This document shows, one piece after another, positions 45,664 to 55,813 of a stretch of DNA of 64,000 nt. The stretch is from Artemisia argyi (Eukaryota > Streptophyta > Magnoliopsida > Asterales > Asteraceae): the NCBI GenBank assembly GCA_030686995.1, contig CM060680.1, positions 80,714,060 through 80,778,059 on the forward strand. Direction: 5' to 3'. A program made the position numbers and the translations under genes. Every line of letters starts with the position of its first letter. The stretch's first letter is position 1. Below the pieces are notes generated by a model. It worked only from the letters and a program-made list of their open reading frames with translations. It was not told the DNA's origin and did not search any database.

Positions 45664-47106
45664 TGATAAGGCAAAAAGTATACCGCTTTTAGGGGGTCAT
45701 TTAAGCCCGAATTTGTGATTATTTGATCAATTATTACCCTAAATCGTTCATTTTGTCATTTTAGATACTTTTGAGAAGAAATCTGGAAAAGGAAGCATTT
45801 TAGACGTTTTTGAAGCGATTAAGTGAAGAAAACGACAAAGTCTCAAAATCCTTGCTGGGAACAGTACCTGACGGCGTGAAAGCCATACACGTGACGACGT
45901 CAAGCTTGGCAAAAGAGGTGGATATGGAAAATACACATGACGGCTCAGAACAATTTCAAGGCAATTTGGCCTGACGGCGTCACCAAGGCCGTCAGGGTCA
46001 GAATATATGTGACGGCCCAGAGTAAAATTACACATGACAGCGTCAGAAGTGGATCTAGGCAATACGAATTTTATCTTGGCGATGAGTTGATGGCGTCACA
46101 AGCAATAACGTGACGCCGGCGAGGTGTAAAATCTATATATAGTTTTCTAATTTTCATTCATTAAGGGTGTAACTTTTGGAGAACTTCTTTGTGCAAACCC
46201 TAGACGAATTTTCTGTAACAACAAGGGTTTCAACCCTTCTTCCATCCATGTTCAATTGAAGATAAGTTTTCCAATAATCTTACAATATGTCTCTGTGTTG
46301 TTTGATTCTATCTTGTGCTTGTCTTCTTTTTAACATGCTAGGCTAGGTTTTTCTTGTGTTTGTTTAGATGTAATGAAACCTAGATGTTGATTATTGGTTG
46401 ATGGTTTGTTTATAATTGTTGTGGATAATTGTATTCGATGTTAGACTTAAGAAAACTGGCAGACTTCTAATTGGTAACTTGCTTTAACGTCTTAAGAAAC
46501 ATAATCGGAGGTGTACTACGATTTATTGGTTGTATTTAATGCGTAGGCAACTGCTAGTGATACTACGTTAGGAACTAGTAGTCGGCTCGACCTATAATGA
46601 AGTAGAAGCCTATAGAGTTAGTGAAGATCGTACACTGCCCTACGACTAGTATTAAGGAATATAACCCATCATCCATGCAATTGTAACAAGCTAATCAACC
46701 TGTAAAATATATCTAGGGAGTAATGAAATCTAAGTAAACACACTTTCTCTTATTATTGTTTACACCACAATTTAGTTTAAGTTTATTTTATTTTATTTTA
46801 TTTGCATCTTTAGTTAATTGGGTTAGTTGGCGAGCAACTAATTCCGCCCACTCATTCAAAACCGAGATTTTTATTTGCTTTTATAAAAATATAAAAATAC
46901 AAAAAGAATAATCCCTCACCTTTAGACCTAGTTTAGTAGACATTTTAATCCTAGCAAACACTATTCCTGAGTTGAACGATCAATCCCCTGGTACTTGTCA
47001 CTATACTATACTACAACGAACAGGTACACTGCCTGGTGGGGATTCCAAGCTTCTCAAGATCCCTTGAGAGGTAAAACCTTTTGCGAGGGTGCAATTCCAC
47101 GCATCA
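45664..47106 (+). repeat. A1 3' LTR
   Basis: 1443 bp, homologous to 28445-29887 with many substitutions (for example GGCAAAAAGTATACC here against GGCGAAAAGTGTACC). It contains a TGACG array (45870-46120) and CTATATATAG at 46133-46142. Confidence 0.9.
45870..46142 (+). promoter_or_regulatory. A1 3' LTR: TGACG array and TATA box
   Basis: It has the same site positions as the 5' LTR, with several CG sites changed to CA or TG (TGACAGCGTCA, TGATGGCGTCA). The TATA box is CTATATATAG. Confidence 0.6.
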
Positions 47107-47727
47107 AGAATGTGAATTTGTTTGTGATTCTTGCGGTTTTGATGGTTGGTTGTGGTTATGGTGGGTTTCTTCATGGATGTCTTTGTAGATGGGGTGAAAC
47201 AACAATGGTTTTGATTGAGGTGGTGGTTGTTGTTGAGTTGGTTGTTCTTGTTCAAATGGTATATGGGCTCAAAGAATGCCCGGGTTTGTTCATGTGCCAT
47301 TTCTTCCATAGACCCAAAAGATGGCAATGGTGGTGAAGATGGTGAGTTAAAGAAGAGATGATTAAGATCATCTAGGAACGGAGTTAGTGATGTTGGTGGA
47401 GTACCAAATAGCTCCATTGGTTTAAGTTTCGGTGATTTGGGTGGTGATGGTGACTTGGATGGTTGAGTTGGAGCCGGTGGTGGACTTGGGTCAATGGGTG
47501 TTTTGGTTGGTGTTGGAGTGGTGATCATATGATTGAATTGTGGTGATGGTGTGGGAGTTGCAGTATTTAAGAAGTTTTCATCTTTGATGGGTGAGGAAAT
47601 GATGAGTGGTGATTCATCCGAAGATGAGGAGCTAAGATGAATGGTAGTGTTACAACAAAAAGGTTTTACACTTATTCGGGCGGTACACCTAATGGGTCGT
47701 GGTGGAGAGTTGATTGTTGACTTTGTC
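47107..47727 (-). pseudogene. S extra ORF, N-terminal part (split by A1)
   Basis: ATG at 47725-47727 (MTKSTINSPPRPIRC). The chain is rich in Ser, Pro and Asn: residues ~20-60 Ser-rich (LSSSSSDESPLIISS), residues ~75-105 a Pro/Lys linker (TPTKTPIDPSPPP, SPSPPKSPKLKPME), then a Phe/Leu patch (FLDDLNHLFF) and an Asn/His-rich tail. Near 47165-47215 the frame that continues into 28444 (HSQSQHFES) lies in another register, so at least one frameshift has occurred. It has its own TATA box. The function is unknown; see the entry at 28026. Confidence 0.5.
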
Positions 47728-48177
47728 ATTGTCAAATATGGTGATTTGAAGGATAAGTTTCAGATATTTGAGAGGTGGTGGGGTGATTTGAGAGTGTTCT
47801 AAGATGGTCAAATTTATAGAGTTGAAGAAATGTGGGAAGAAGTGTTTGGATGTGATATTTAACCATACAAAAATGGAGGTTTCTAATGATTTGGGATAGT
47901 TATGAAGGTTGTCAAATCATTGGAAGTTAATCCAATGGAAGAGATGGAGTAAGAAGACCAAGATATGCACTAAATGCTTAGTGGTCTTGTCATTGTGTTT
48001 TGACTCAGATTTTTCATGGACACCAAGAAACCTTTTGGAGGGTTCCTTGCCTTATGGGTGAGGGTTCCTTGGGTTAGTTATGGTTGATTTTGAATTTTGG
48101 TGGGAAATGGATTTCTATTGATTCTAAAGCCTAAGAAGGATCCTAATACAGGTAACTAGTTATTAGGTATGAGTTTC
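47728..48177 (-). other. 5' flank of the S ORF; promoter region
   Basis: Non-coding on both strands. On the minus strand the TATA box TCTATAAATT is at 47811-47820, about 85 bases before the ATG. To the right, the stretch is cut at 48177 by the start of the G LTR. Confidence 0.55.
47811..47820 (-). promoter_or_regulatory. TATA box upstream of the S ORF
   Basis: Minus-strand CAACTCTATAAATTTGACC, 84-93 bases before the ATG. It is an internal promoter candidate, separate from the LTR promoter. Confidence 0.5.
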
Positions 48178-51100
48178 TGATGAGTGCTCAAACACTCATC
48201 ATTTTTACCCTTTCTGAGCTGCCAAAACATCTAAAAACACTCAAATATGCATCAAAATAATGAAAATATCCCAGGAATGTGTTTTATATGTTTCAGATGC
48301 AAAATAATCAAAAACAGATGAAAAACGTACAAGGTTTGCCTAATTGGCAGTTTCAGTCCCTCATCTTTCAAAAGTTGTCAAATCTAGTCCCTGGTTATTC
48401 GAAAAACTTGAAAAAGTCACCAAAGGTCCTTTTAAATCACAAAATGACATAATTAGTCCTTTGGTGCAAAGTTTCACAAAATTGCAAGTTTAGTCCCTGA
48501 ACTTTGAAAAATGACAAAAATGATCCCTGGGATATTAAAACTTTGAGAAAAACAAATTTTGTCCTCGTACTTCTCATCTATGGCAGGAATGGTCCTTGGT
48601 TGGAAAGTTTGGCGAAATTACCGATTTGGTCCCTGAAGTTTGGTGATTTGGCAGAATTAGTCCCTGGGGTTTCATATGTGAAAAATTCAACACATGTCCT
48701 TATAATATTCTCATATGGCAAAATACACCCCCTGAAATACTTTGGAAGAATGCCAAATTACACCCCTCAAAAATTAGAAAATTACAAAATTGGTCCTTGT
48801 GCTACATTTCAAACCATACGGACCCTTAATAAATATAATCCCAAACACAAGCCCACCTCCCTTTTCCCAGGCCCAACCTTATCCCTCTAAAAGCCCACAT
48901 CATCACCAGCCCACTCCACCACAACAATATAACCTCCCCCATTTTTTTGAATACCCCCTCAGTCAACATAAGTCAAACAACCATCCCCTTCCTCACAACC
49001 TGCCAAACTCTACCACCCCCCCCCCCACTTACCTGCAACACCGTCACATCTTGACCATTTGCACCTAACAATACAACCACATTAAATGCTCCCCTCCCCT
49101 TTGCAAGCAATCAGAAGCAAATTGGTATCAAACCAATTTTGGCGCCAAAATACGTGGAGGGCCAAGATCATCTCTCTCTCATCCAATGGTTCAGATTATC
49201 AATGGGATTTGCTCAGAAGCCCACATAAACCGTAGAAGATCCCTATATAAAGAAGGAGATGAAGAAGAGAAGGCTATCTAGTGTAATTTAGCAAAATTAG
49301 TGTCGACTTGTAGTTTTCTTAAATCCTAGTGTAATTTCAAGCTTTCCAGTTGTAATCCTAGTATTCTCAGTGTATTTTAAACCTTTTATGATAATCAATT
49401 TCAGTTCTATCTTGTTGAGTTAAGTTTATGCATTTTCAAAAATTCAAAAATCTCAAATCTGTTTAATGTTATTTGTAGTTGTGTTATTGGACTTTTAGGA
49501 TCACTTAAGCTCCCATAAGCTCAGTGAAGCTTCTAGAAACTATTAAAAGGAAGTACAATCATAAAACAAGAAAAATAAAAAAAAATCAGAAAAATAAAGA
49601 AAAAAAAAATAAAAAATTGCAGGTTTATGAGGAAGAAAGCTGGAGCTGGGTACGTTTTGGATGGCCCTGGGTTAGAGGCTTTGTGGAAAGCCATTAGGAA
49701 AGTTCTGTGGTCCTTGGTTCATGTGAAAGTTTGCTTGGATGGCATGAAGTAAGAACAATTTCTATTTATCTTCTGTTTTTGAATCTTGTCTAGTATTGTC
49801 TGCATATTTATGTTTGTTTATGTATTTTAGATCTTATTAGAATAGTTTTGATCTGTTTCTAGGTTTAAATCATTATGTTGCTTTGAAAAATTCAAAACAG
49901 TCTTCATAAAAGTGGTGTTTGGTTAAGTCTGTGTAGTGAGTCCTAGTTGAACTCAGTGACTAAGGCCTGTTCATACCACTTTCTTAACACCCAAGAAGTC
50001 AGAAACAATAAAGTTTTTAGGTTGTTGAAAGCTTGAAAGTCAAAATCGCAAAATTTTTGGCCTAAAATCTGTCTGTGTTGGAATTTAAGTAGCATAAGCC
50101 TAATTTTAGCTCACAAGTGCTAGTCCTAGCTTAATTTAGTCTTCATATAGCTTAAGTAACTTAATCAATCAGTTAAGAAGGATCAAATCTCACAAAAGTC
50201 AAACTGAGTTCATACTTTCAAAAAGTCAAAAATAGGTTTGTTTTAGAAAACCCAAATTCGGGAGATTTATTGTGAATTGTGTGTTAGGTTTGAGACCCTG
50301 AGCTTTTCACAAGTTGTTTTCTGTCACCCAAACTACAAGTTCCCACCCTTAGCTTAATTTTGTGATTTTTCCTTAAGCCTGTGCATCAGCTTAATCTAGG
50401 TTGCAGGGCAAGTACATGCCCTATGCACAGGATTTGGAAAATATTCCAAGTGCTTTTGTGACTACACCTATGGACCCCACACCCTGCACTTTAGCTTATT
50501 GTGTAGCTTATTAGTCCACCATTTCAGACCTAGGATTAGTTTGGGGTTTAGCTTATTATAGGATAGCTTATTTGAGCTCCCTTGTGACTTATACTCAGAA
50601 CCCTACACTGATCACTCAGTGTGTGACCCTGATTTCATAAGCTCACCAAGAGCTTCTCTGTGAGCATTAGCCTTCACACCTTAGCATTTTAGGAAGCTTG
50701 TCAACCCATCTCATTATTCCAGTTGTTAGTTTGGACCCTAGAAGCCCTGCCCCTAGCCTGCTTGTCCCCACAAGTTACCCACACCATACTGAGTACACTG
50801 AGTACTCAGTATTGGCATCAATTTTCTTAAGCTTGCCAAAAGCTCAATAGTGAGCCATAAGCCCTGCTTGTTGGCTTATTTGGTAGCTTAGCAGACCAGC
50901 TTTTAGGAACCATTCTCACTTTGGACCCTTGTGCTTATTTGTGGGTCCCACATAGGCCTGCAGTTACCCTCTTGGGACTGCAAGTAATATAGTTTGTTGA
51001 TTTTGGCTTATTTGTGTGTTACAACTTATTGTTTATATCTTTGGCTTATTTTAGCTTATTTTTAGTTCACTTAAGTTGTTTAAAGCTTATTTTGCTTTCT

Positions 51101-51349
51101 GTGATCAGTGTTGAGCTTATTTCATTTGAAAAATCCAAAAATAGCTTATTTATCCACTGTTTGGAAACAAGGGGGTGCACACAGCTTATTTTTAAGCTTT
51201 TGTAAATGATGTTTTGTAAAAGTTTCTTATTTTCAACTTATTTTTATCTGTCAAAAAGAAAAACACCAAAAAACCCAAAATTAAAATTAGTGATAGCTTC
51301 TATTTAATAGATTCTATCTTTTTCATTTTTCTTTTAAGCTTATTAATAA
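48178..51349 (+). repeat. G: incomplete LTR of a B/C-related element, plus orientation
   Basis: It starts TGATGAGTGCTCAAACACTCATCA, a perfect 9-bp terminal hairpin, and continues with sequence homologous to the start of the B LTR (TTTTATATGTTTCAGATGCA). U3 contains degenerate ~40-base repeats around TTAGTCCCTGAACTTTG (48345-48800), a C-run at 49016-49025 and a TATA box CTATATAAAG at 49253-49262. The later part (50050-51300) repeats AGCTTATT many times. It stops without a PBS at the C boundary, so it is a truncated LTR. There is no coding region. Confidence 0.6.
49253..49262 (+). promoter_or_regulatory. TATA box of the G LTR
   Basis: CTATATAAAG in the context GATCCCTATATAAAGAAGG, about 1.07 kb into the LTR. 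Confidence 0.55.
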
Positions 51350-51375
51350 TAATGAGTGGCACTGAGGACAGTAGC

Positions 51376-52624
51376 CAAGATGATTGCCATTTTGATTGCC
51401 ATATTCTAGATGAGGAGGCAAGTCTTTGAGCTCAACCTCGGGAAAGTCATCATTTATTTCAACATTTTTGACTTCCTCTTTATGAAGTATTTTTGGAGAC
51501 GGAGAGGGTGAAGGATCATCATTTAACAATCTTTCAAGAAGAAGAATGTCCCCCTCCGGGTCAAGATAGTTTTCATCAACCTCTTTTGAGATTGAGCTAT
51601 CCTGAGCAAGAAAAGCCTCGACCTCTTCCAGAAGGAAGTCACTTCCTTCAAACGGAGTGAGAGAAGGGGAAGAGTCGTACATGATAGGCTCAGAAGAAAG
51701 AGTGGTACTGCCACTTGCTGAGAAACCGAGGACTTCTTGAGAATACTCCTCTGATGCAACATCGATGATGTCAATTCGGTTAACTGTTTCAGCGTCATAG
51801 TTGGAGGAGTATCTTGAAGTCTGATCAAGATTGAATATGATGGCTTCACCACCAACACGTAGAGTGATTTCTTCCTCGAAAACATCGATTAGAGCGCGAC
51901 CCGTTCTTAAGAATCTCCTCCCGAGAATGAGAGGAACTCTAAGGTCAGCATTGAAATCAACAATCACGAAATCTGCCAGAAAATGGAACTTTCCTACTTT
52001 CATGAAGATATCTTCGGCAATGCCGAGAGGACGAGATATGGTACAGTCTGCAGGCTCGAGAGTCATGCAGGTAGGAGTGAGAGCAGGAAGAGAGAGTCTT
52101 TTCCAGACTGAGTAAGGCATAAGGTTAATGCTTGCACCAAGATCGGCCAAGGCAAAGCATTCAACCATCCCCGGGAAAATGCAAGGAATGAGAAATTTCC
52201 CAGGATCTCCAAGCTTTTCGGGAAGCTTTTTCAAGAGCACTGCTGAGCAATGCTCATTAAGTGGAGTTTTAGCCATCTCACAGAGTTTTTCTTTATTGCT
52301 TATTAGATTTTTGATTGTTGAAGCAAATTTAGGCATGAGAAGAAGAGCATCCGCGAAGCTAATATCGAAATGTAACTCTTGGAAAATTTGATAAAATTTT
52401 TCCATCTGATGATTAGCTCTTTCGCGGTTCTTTTGATCATTCAATCGTGAAGGATATGGAATTGAAGGCTTAGGATCGTTCTTTGGAATTTCATCAGAAC
52501 TTTCAGGAGGATCAAATACAACTTTTTGACTTTCGAGTCGGGACCGGGACAACTTGAGGGTGGACGTTGTTGGTACCTCCGTGATTAGTAGGAAGTACCG
52601 TATCCGTGGTAACCTCAGGTTCAT
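51376..52624 (-). pseudogene. C aspartic protease region, pol deleted behind it
   Basis: Frame with IPYPSRLNDQKNRERANHQM, a helical FADALLLMPKFASTIKNL, KLGDPGKFLIPCIFPG, protease active site ALADLGASINLMPYSVW (D-L-G-A-S), KVGKFHFLADFVIVDF, and VPLILGRRFLRTGRALID. A long acidic linker follows (DPEGDILLLERLLNDDPSPSP) to VELKDLPPHLEYG. After LEY the normal AFL... entry into RT is replaced by NQNGNHLGYCPQCHS and a stop, which is translated filler DNA. A frameshift separates it from the upstream part at about 52515. Confidence 0.82.
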
Positions 52625-54146
52625 GTTCCACTACCTTAGTAGGAGGAGAAGAAGAGGTAGAGGGAATCGTGGGTCTATTGTATGAAACCCCACTTCGGGT
52701 AGTGATCGCTTTGACATCGCCCCTCGGGTAAGCGATCGTGTTGCTCGGTAGTGTACCCGGGCCCGAGGGTCGATCATTTAAAGACTTCTGAAGCTCAGAG
52801 ATCTTGCTGATTAGTAACTGATTCGTTTCCTCTTGTGCTTTCATGAATTGTTTTAGCACTTCATCGGAGGAAGTCGAGGGTGGAACAATGTTTTGATTTT
52901 GATTAGGAAAATTTTGAACACGGTTGTTTTGAAAATTTCCTTGGTTTTGGTTGTTGTTACCCTGAAAATTATTTCTCTGATTGAAATTACCTTGATTGTA
53001 ATTCCCTTGATTTTGGTTTCTTTGAAAATTTCCTTGAAAACCTTGATTTTGATTGCCATTTTGAAAATTGTTTTGATTAAGACCTTGATTTTGGTTCGGG
53101 TTTTGGAAATTTGGGTTTTGACCTTGGTTAAAATCTCCTCGATTCTGATTTTGATTAGAGTTATGGTTTTGATTTTGGTTAAAACCGGGAGGTCCGAGAA
53201 AATTGTTGGAACGATAGCTTAAGAGATTATGGTCCCCTTATGGTTGGTAAGAATTACCCCCCATGTTGTAGGAACCTTGAGCAGCATAAACGTTCTCTTG
53301 AGGAAAACCAGCAGTAGCTGGGCACTCGAAATACAGATGTGGGCCTCCGCAAGTTTCACAACTTTGGGCCACGGCTTTCACTTGTTGATTTTGAACCTGA
53401 TTTTGCATAGTTTGGTTCATTCTCAACACAGCCGTAGAGATATCATCCATCTTTTTAGTGAGAGCAATTATTTCAGGAGATGATGATGAAGGAATAACTG
53501 ATTTACATGACTCATCCCTCTCCGCAGAGGAATCCCAAAATTTATGGTGGGCAGTCATGTTCTCAATCAGATCATAGCATTCTTCGGGACGCCTTTTCAT
53601 AAAGGTCCCACCAGCAGCAGCATTGAGAATATCCCGGTGCCTCAATGTCAGACCATTATAGAAGGTGTCTAAGATGGTAACTTGTAACATATTTTGGTTA
53701 GGGCACCGATCAATAGCTAGCTTATAACGTTCCCAAGCCTCAAAAAGAGACTCATCGGGACGCTGCCGGAAGTTGCTGATATCTTTTCGTAACTTGGTAA
53801 CCATGGAAGGTGGAAAATATTTTGCTAAAAACTTGGTTACCATTTCATCAAAGGTATGAATAGAATTCTTTGGGAGTCGGTCAAACCATGCAGTGGTATG
53901 ATGGGTGAGAGAATAGGGGAAGAGATACAGCCGGAGGGCATCATCGGTGACACCATGTTGTTTCATGCTTTGGGTGACGGTAAGGTATTTATCAAGATGC
54001 TTGTTAGCATCGTCACCCGGTAATCCATGAAATTGACACGAATTTTGGACTTGTTGGATCATGTGGTGCTTGAGGCCAAAGTCCGTAGCCTCAATAGTGA
54101 GTGGTGCAATAGGTCCGCCCCTCCCATGCATGGTAGGCTGGCACAA
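52515..54146 (-). pseudogene. C gag, downstream part
   Basis: Directly continues the N-terminal segment 60950-60787 on the other side of D: the EEL codons end at the D junction and CQPTMHGRGGPIAPL follows. Gag core: HHMIQQVQNSCQFHGLPGDD, TAWFDRLPKNSIHTFDEM, FPPSMVTKLRKDISNFRQ, SLFEAWERYKLAIDRCPNQ; zinc knuckle CETCGGPHLYFEC. A long Asn/Gln-rich region with QGNFNQRNNFQGN repeats follows (53210-52870, partly in a shifted frame), then a segment with AITTRSGVSYNRP (the usual gag-protease linker). A TAA at 53237-53239 and frameshifts make it non-functional. Confidence 0.85.
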
Positions 54147-55553
54147 TGATGAGGCGAAAAATGATGCGTTTTTAGGGGGTCATTTAAGCCCGAATCCGAC
54201 TTTATTTGATCAAATATTGCCCTAAATCGTTCCTTTTGTGATTTTAGGTGTTTGGAGAGTGAATTCTGGAAAAGAGGCTATTTTGGACGTTTTTGGAGCA
54301 TAAAGTGAAGAAAACGGCAAAGTACCAAAAATCCAAGCTGGAAATACAAGGTGACGGCGTCAAGACCAAAAGCTTGACGGCGTCAGACATGAAGAATTAA
54401 ATATCGAAGGTGGTGACGGCGTCAGACGTACTAGTGACGGCGTCAAAGTGGCCAAGAATAATTTACCGTAGGTGGTGACGGCGTCACGTAGGCCGTCACA
54501 AGTGGATCAAGGCCGTCCGAGGAAGTTTATGGCGGCAAGGTGACGGCGTCAGAATTAACTCTTGACGCCGTCAGACTGTTTTTCCTATATATAGTTTTCT
54601 AGTTTTTTCATTAGAGGAGAGAGAAGTTTTGGTGAAACCCTAAAGACGATTTTGGTGCCTCTTTCACAGGTTTTTCAAGGGTTCCAAACCCTTGAGACCT
54701 TGCATTGTAATTGAGATAAGTGTACTTTCAATTCAATCAATATGTCTATGTGTTGGTTGTTTATCTCTTGTTCTTGTCTCAATTCTACTATGCTAGGCTA
54801 GATCTCTCTTGTGTTTGCTTAGATTTAATGAAACCTAGATGTTGATTATGTGATGATTACTTGTCTATTCTTGTTTTGAATGAATGATTTATATGTTAGG
54901 CTTAAGAAAACTGGCAGATCTCCAAATGGTAACATGCTTGAACGTCTTAAGAAACATGAACCGAGGCGTACTAGGTCTTTATTGGTTGTATTTAATGCAT
55001 GAGCCACTGTTTACAATCCCTATAGTTGTGCTGGGTCATGGTGTAGGAGGAGATAAGAGCTCATAGAGTTGGGGAGTTATGTATGCCACCCCACGAATGG
55101 TATTAAGGAATACAACCCGTCATTCATACAAGTGTAACAAGTAATTAACATGTAAAAGATATCTAGGAAGTAATGAAGTCTAAGTAAACACAATTTCTCC
55201 AATTACTGCTCACAACCTTAGTTTAATTAGTTTAATTTCATTTTTATTATTTTATTTTGATTGTATCTTAGCTTTGGGTTAGTTGATTAGCAACTAATTC
55301 CGCCCACTCCTTCAAAACCCGAGATTTTACTTGCTTTAATAAAAATATAAAAATACAAAAATAATCATCTTTCACCTCTAGAACTATTAATTAGGTTTTC
55401 TAATCCTAGCGACACTATTCCTAAGCTGAACGATCAATCCCCCGGTACTTGTCACTATACTATACTACAACGATCAGGTACACTGCCTGGTGGGGGTTGT
55501 AAGCTTCTCGAGATCCCTCGAGAGGTAAAGCAAGGTGCGATTCCCACGCATCA
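54147..55553 (+). repeat. D 5' LTR
   Basis: TGATGAGGCGAAAAATG to TTCCCACGCATCA. TGACG array at 54353-54585, TATA box at 54595-54604. A 60-codon frame repeated in both LTRs (MIYMLGLRKLADLQ) spans the R/U5 region and is not a gene. Confidence 0.93.
54353..54604 (+). promoter_or_regulatory. D 5' LTR: TGACG palindrome array and TATA box
   Basis: The least decayed copy of the array: full TGACGGCGTCA at about 54353, 54375, 54415, 54434, 54477 and 54551, one reversed TGACGCCGTCA near 54573, and extra GGCCGTC half-sites at 54491 and 54512. The last site ends about 12 bases before CTATATATAG (54595-54604). Confidence 0.7.
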
Positions 55554-55655
55554 AGTTTTTGGCGCCGTTGCCGGGGATTGTTTATCTTTACATTTATTTC
55601 TCATCTTTCGCAAAAGAGTGCGGCGCCATCAAGTTTTTGGCGCCGCAGCCCGGGG
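55554..55655 (+). promoter_or_regulatory. D tandem primer-binding sites
   Basis: TGGCGCCGTTGCCGGGG at 55560-55576 and, 78 bases further, TGGCGCCGCAGCCCGGGG at 55638-55655. Each is preceded by ATCAAGTTTT. The first is in the functional position after the LTR. The second has the A2-type sequence. Both are followed by family-typical leader DNA. Confidence 0.75.
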
Positions 55656-55813
55656 AATAGTTATTGTCTAGGTTAGGAATTCTTTTTATTAGGTCTACTT
55701 GCTAGATTCCTTTTTAGTAAGATTTTATTTTTATTTTTAGGTTCTCTTTAGTCTATCTTTTCTTTGTGTGTTTGTTAGTAAAAACCTTTCCATTGACTAT
55801 TCCGTTAGCCATT

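Larger units (their letters stand above)
28445..47106 (+). mobile_element. A1: Athila-like Ty3/gypsy retrotransposon, split by B
   Basis: LTRs 28445-29887 and 45664-47106 are both 1443 bp. The flanking 5-mers are AGAGT (28440-28444) and AGAAT (47107-47111), one mismatch apart. The internal region holds a full gag, protease, RT, RNase H and integrase order, then the family's non-coding block, into which B (36931-44707) inserted. Without B the element is about 10.9 kb. All coding parts carry stops or frameshifts. The LTRs differ at many positions, so A1 is older than D. It is the only A-family copy here with pol and is the model of the helper that A2 and D would need. Confidence 0.88.

Noticed and set aside
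49138..49152. GGCGCCAAAA as a PBS of G
   Set aside because: It lies ~100 bases before the TATA box, in U3, not after an LTR end; chance match.
51014..51205. 63-codon frame in the AGCTTATT-rich part of G
   Set aside because: Low-complexity repeat translation without support.
54353..54585. CRISPR-like regularly spaced repeats (TGACGGCGTCA)
   Set aside because: Repeat too short, spacing irregular, located in U3 of an LTR in a plant genome; explained as a promoter motif array.
54884..55066. 60-codon frame identical in both D LTRs (also 60117-60299)
   Set aside because: It lies in R/U5 of the LTR, is identical because the LTRs are identical, and is not conserved as a frame in A1 or A2 LTRs.
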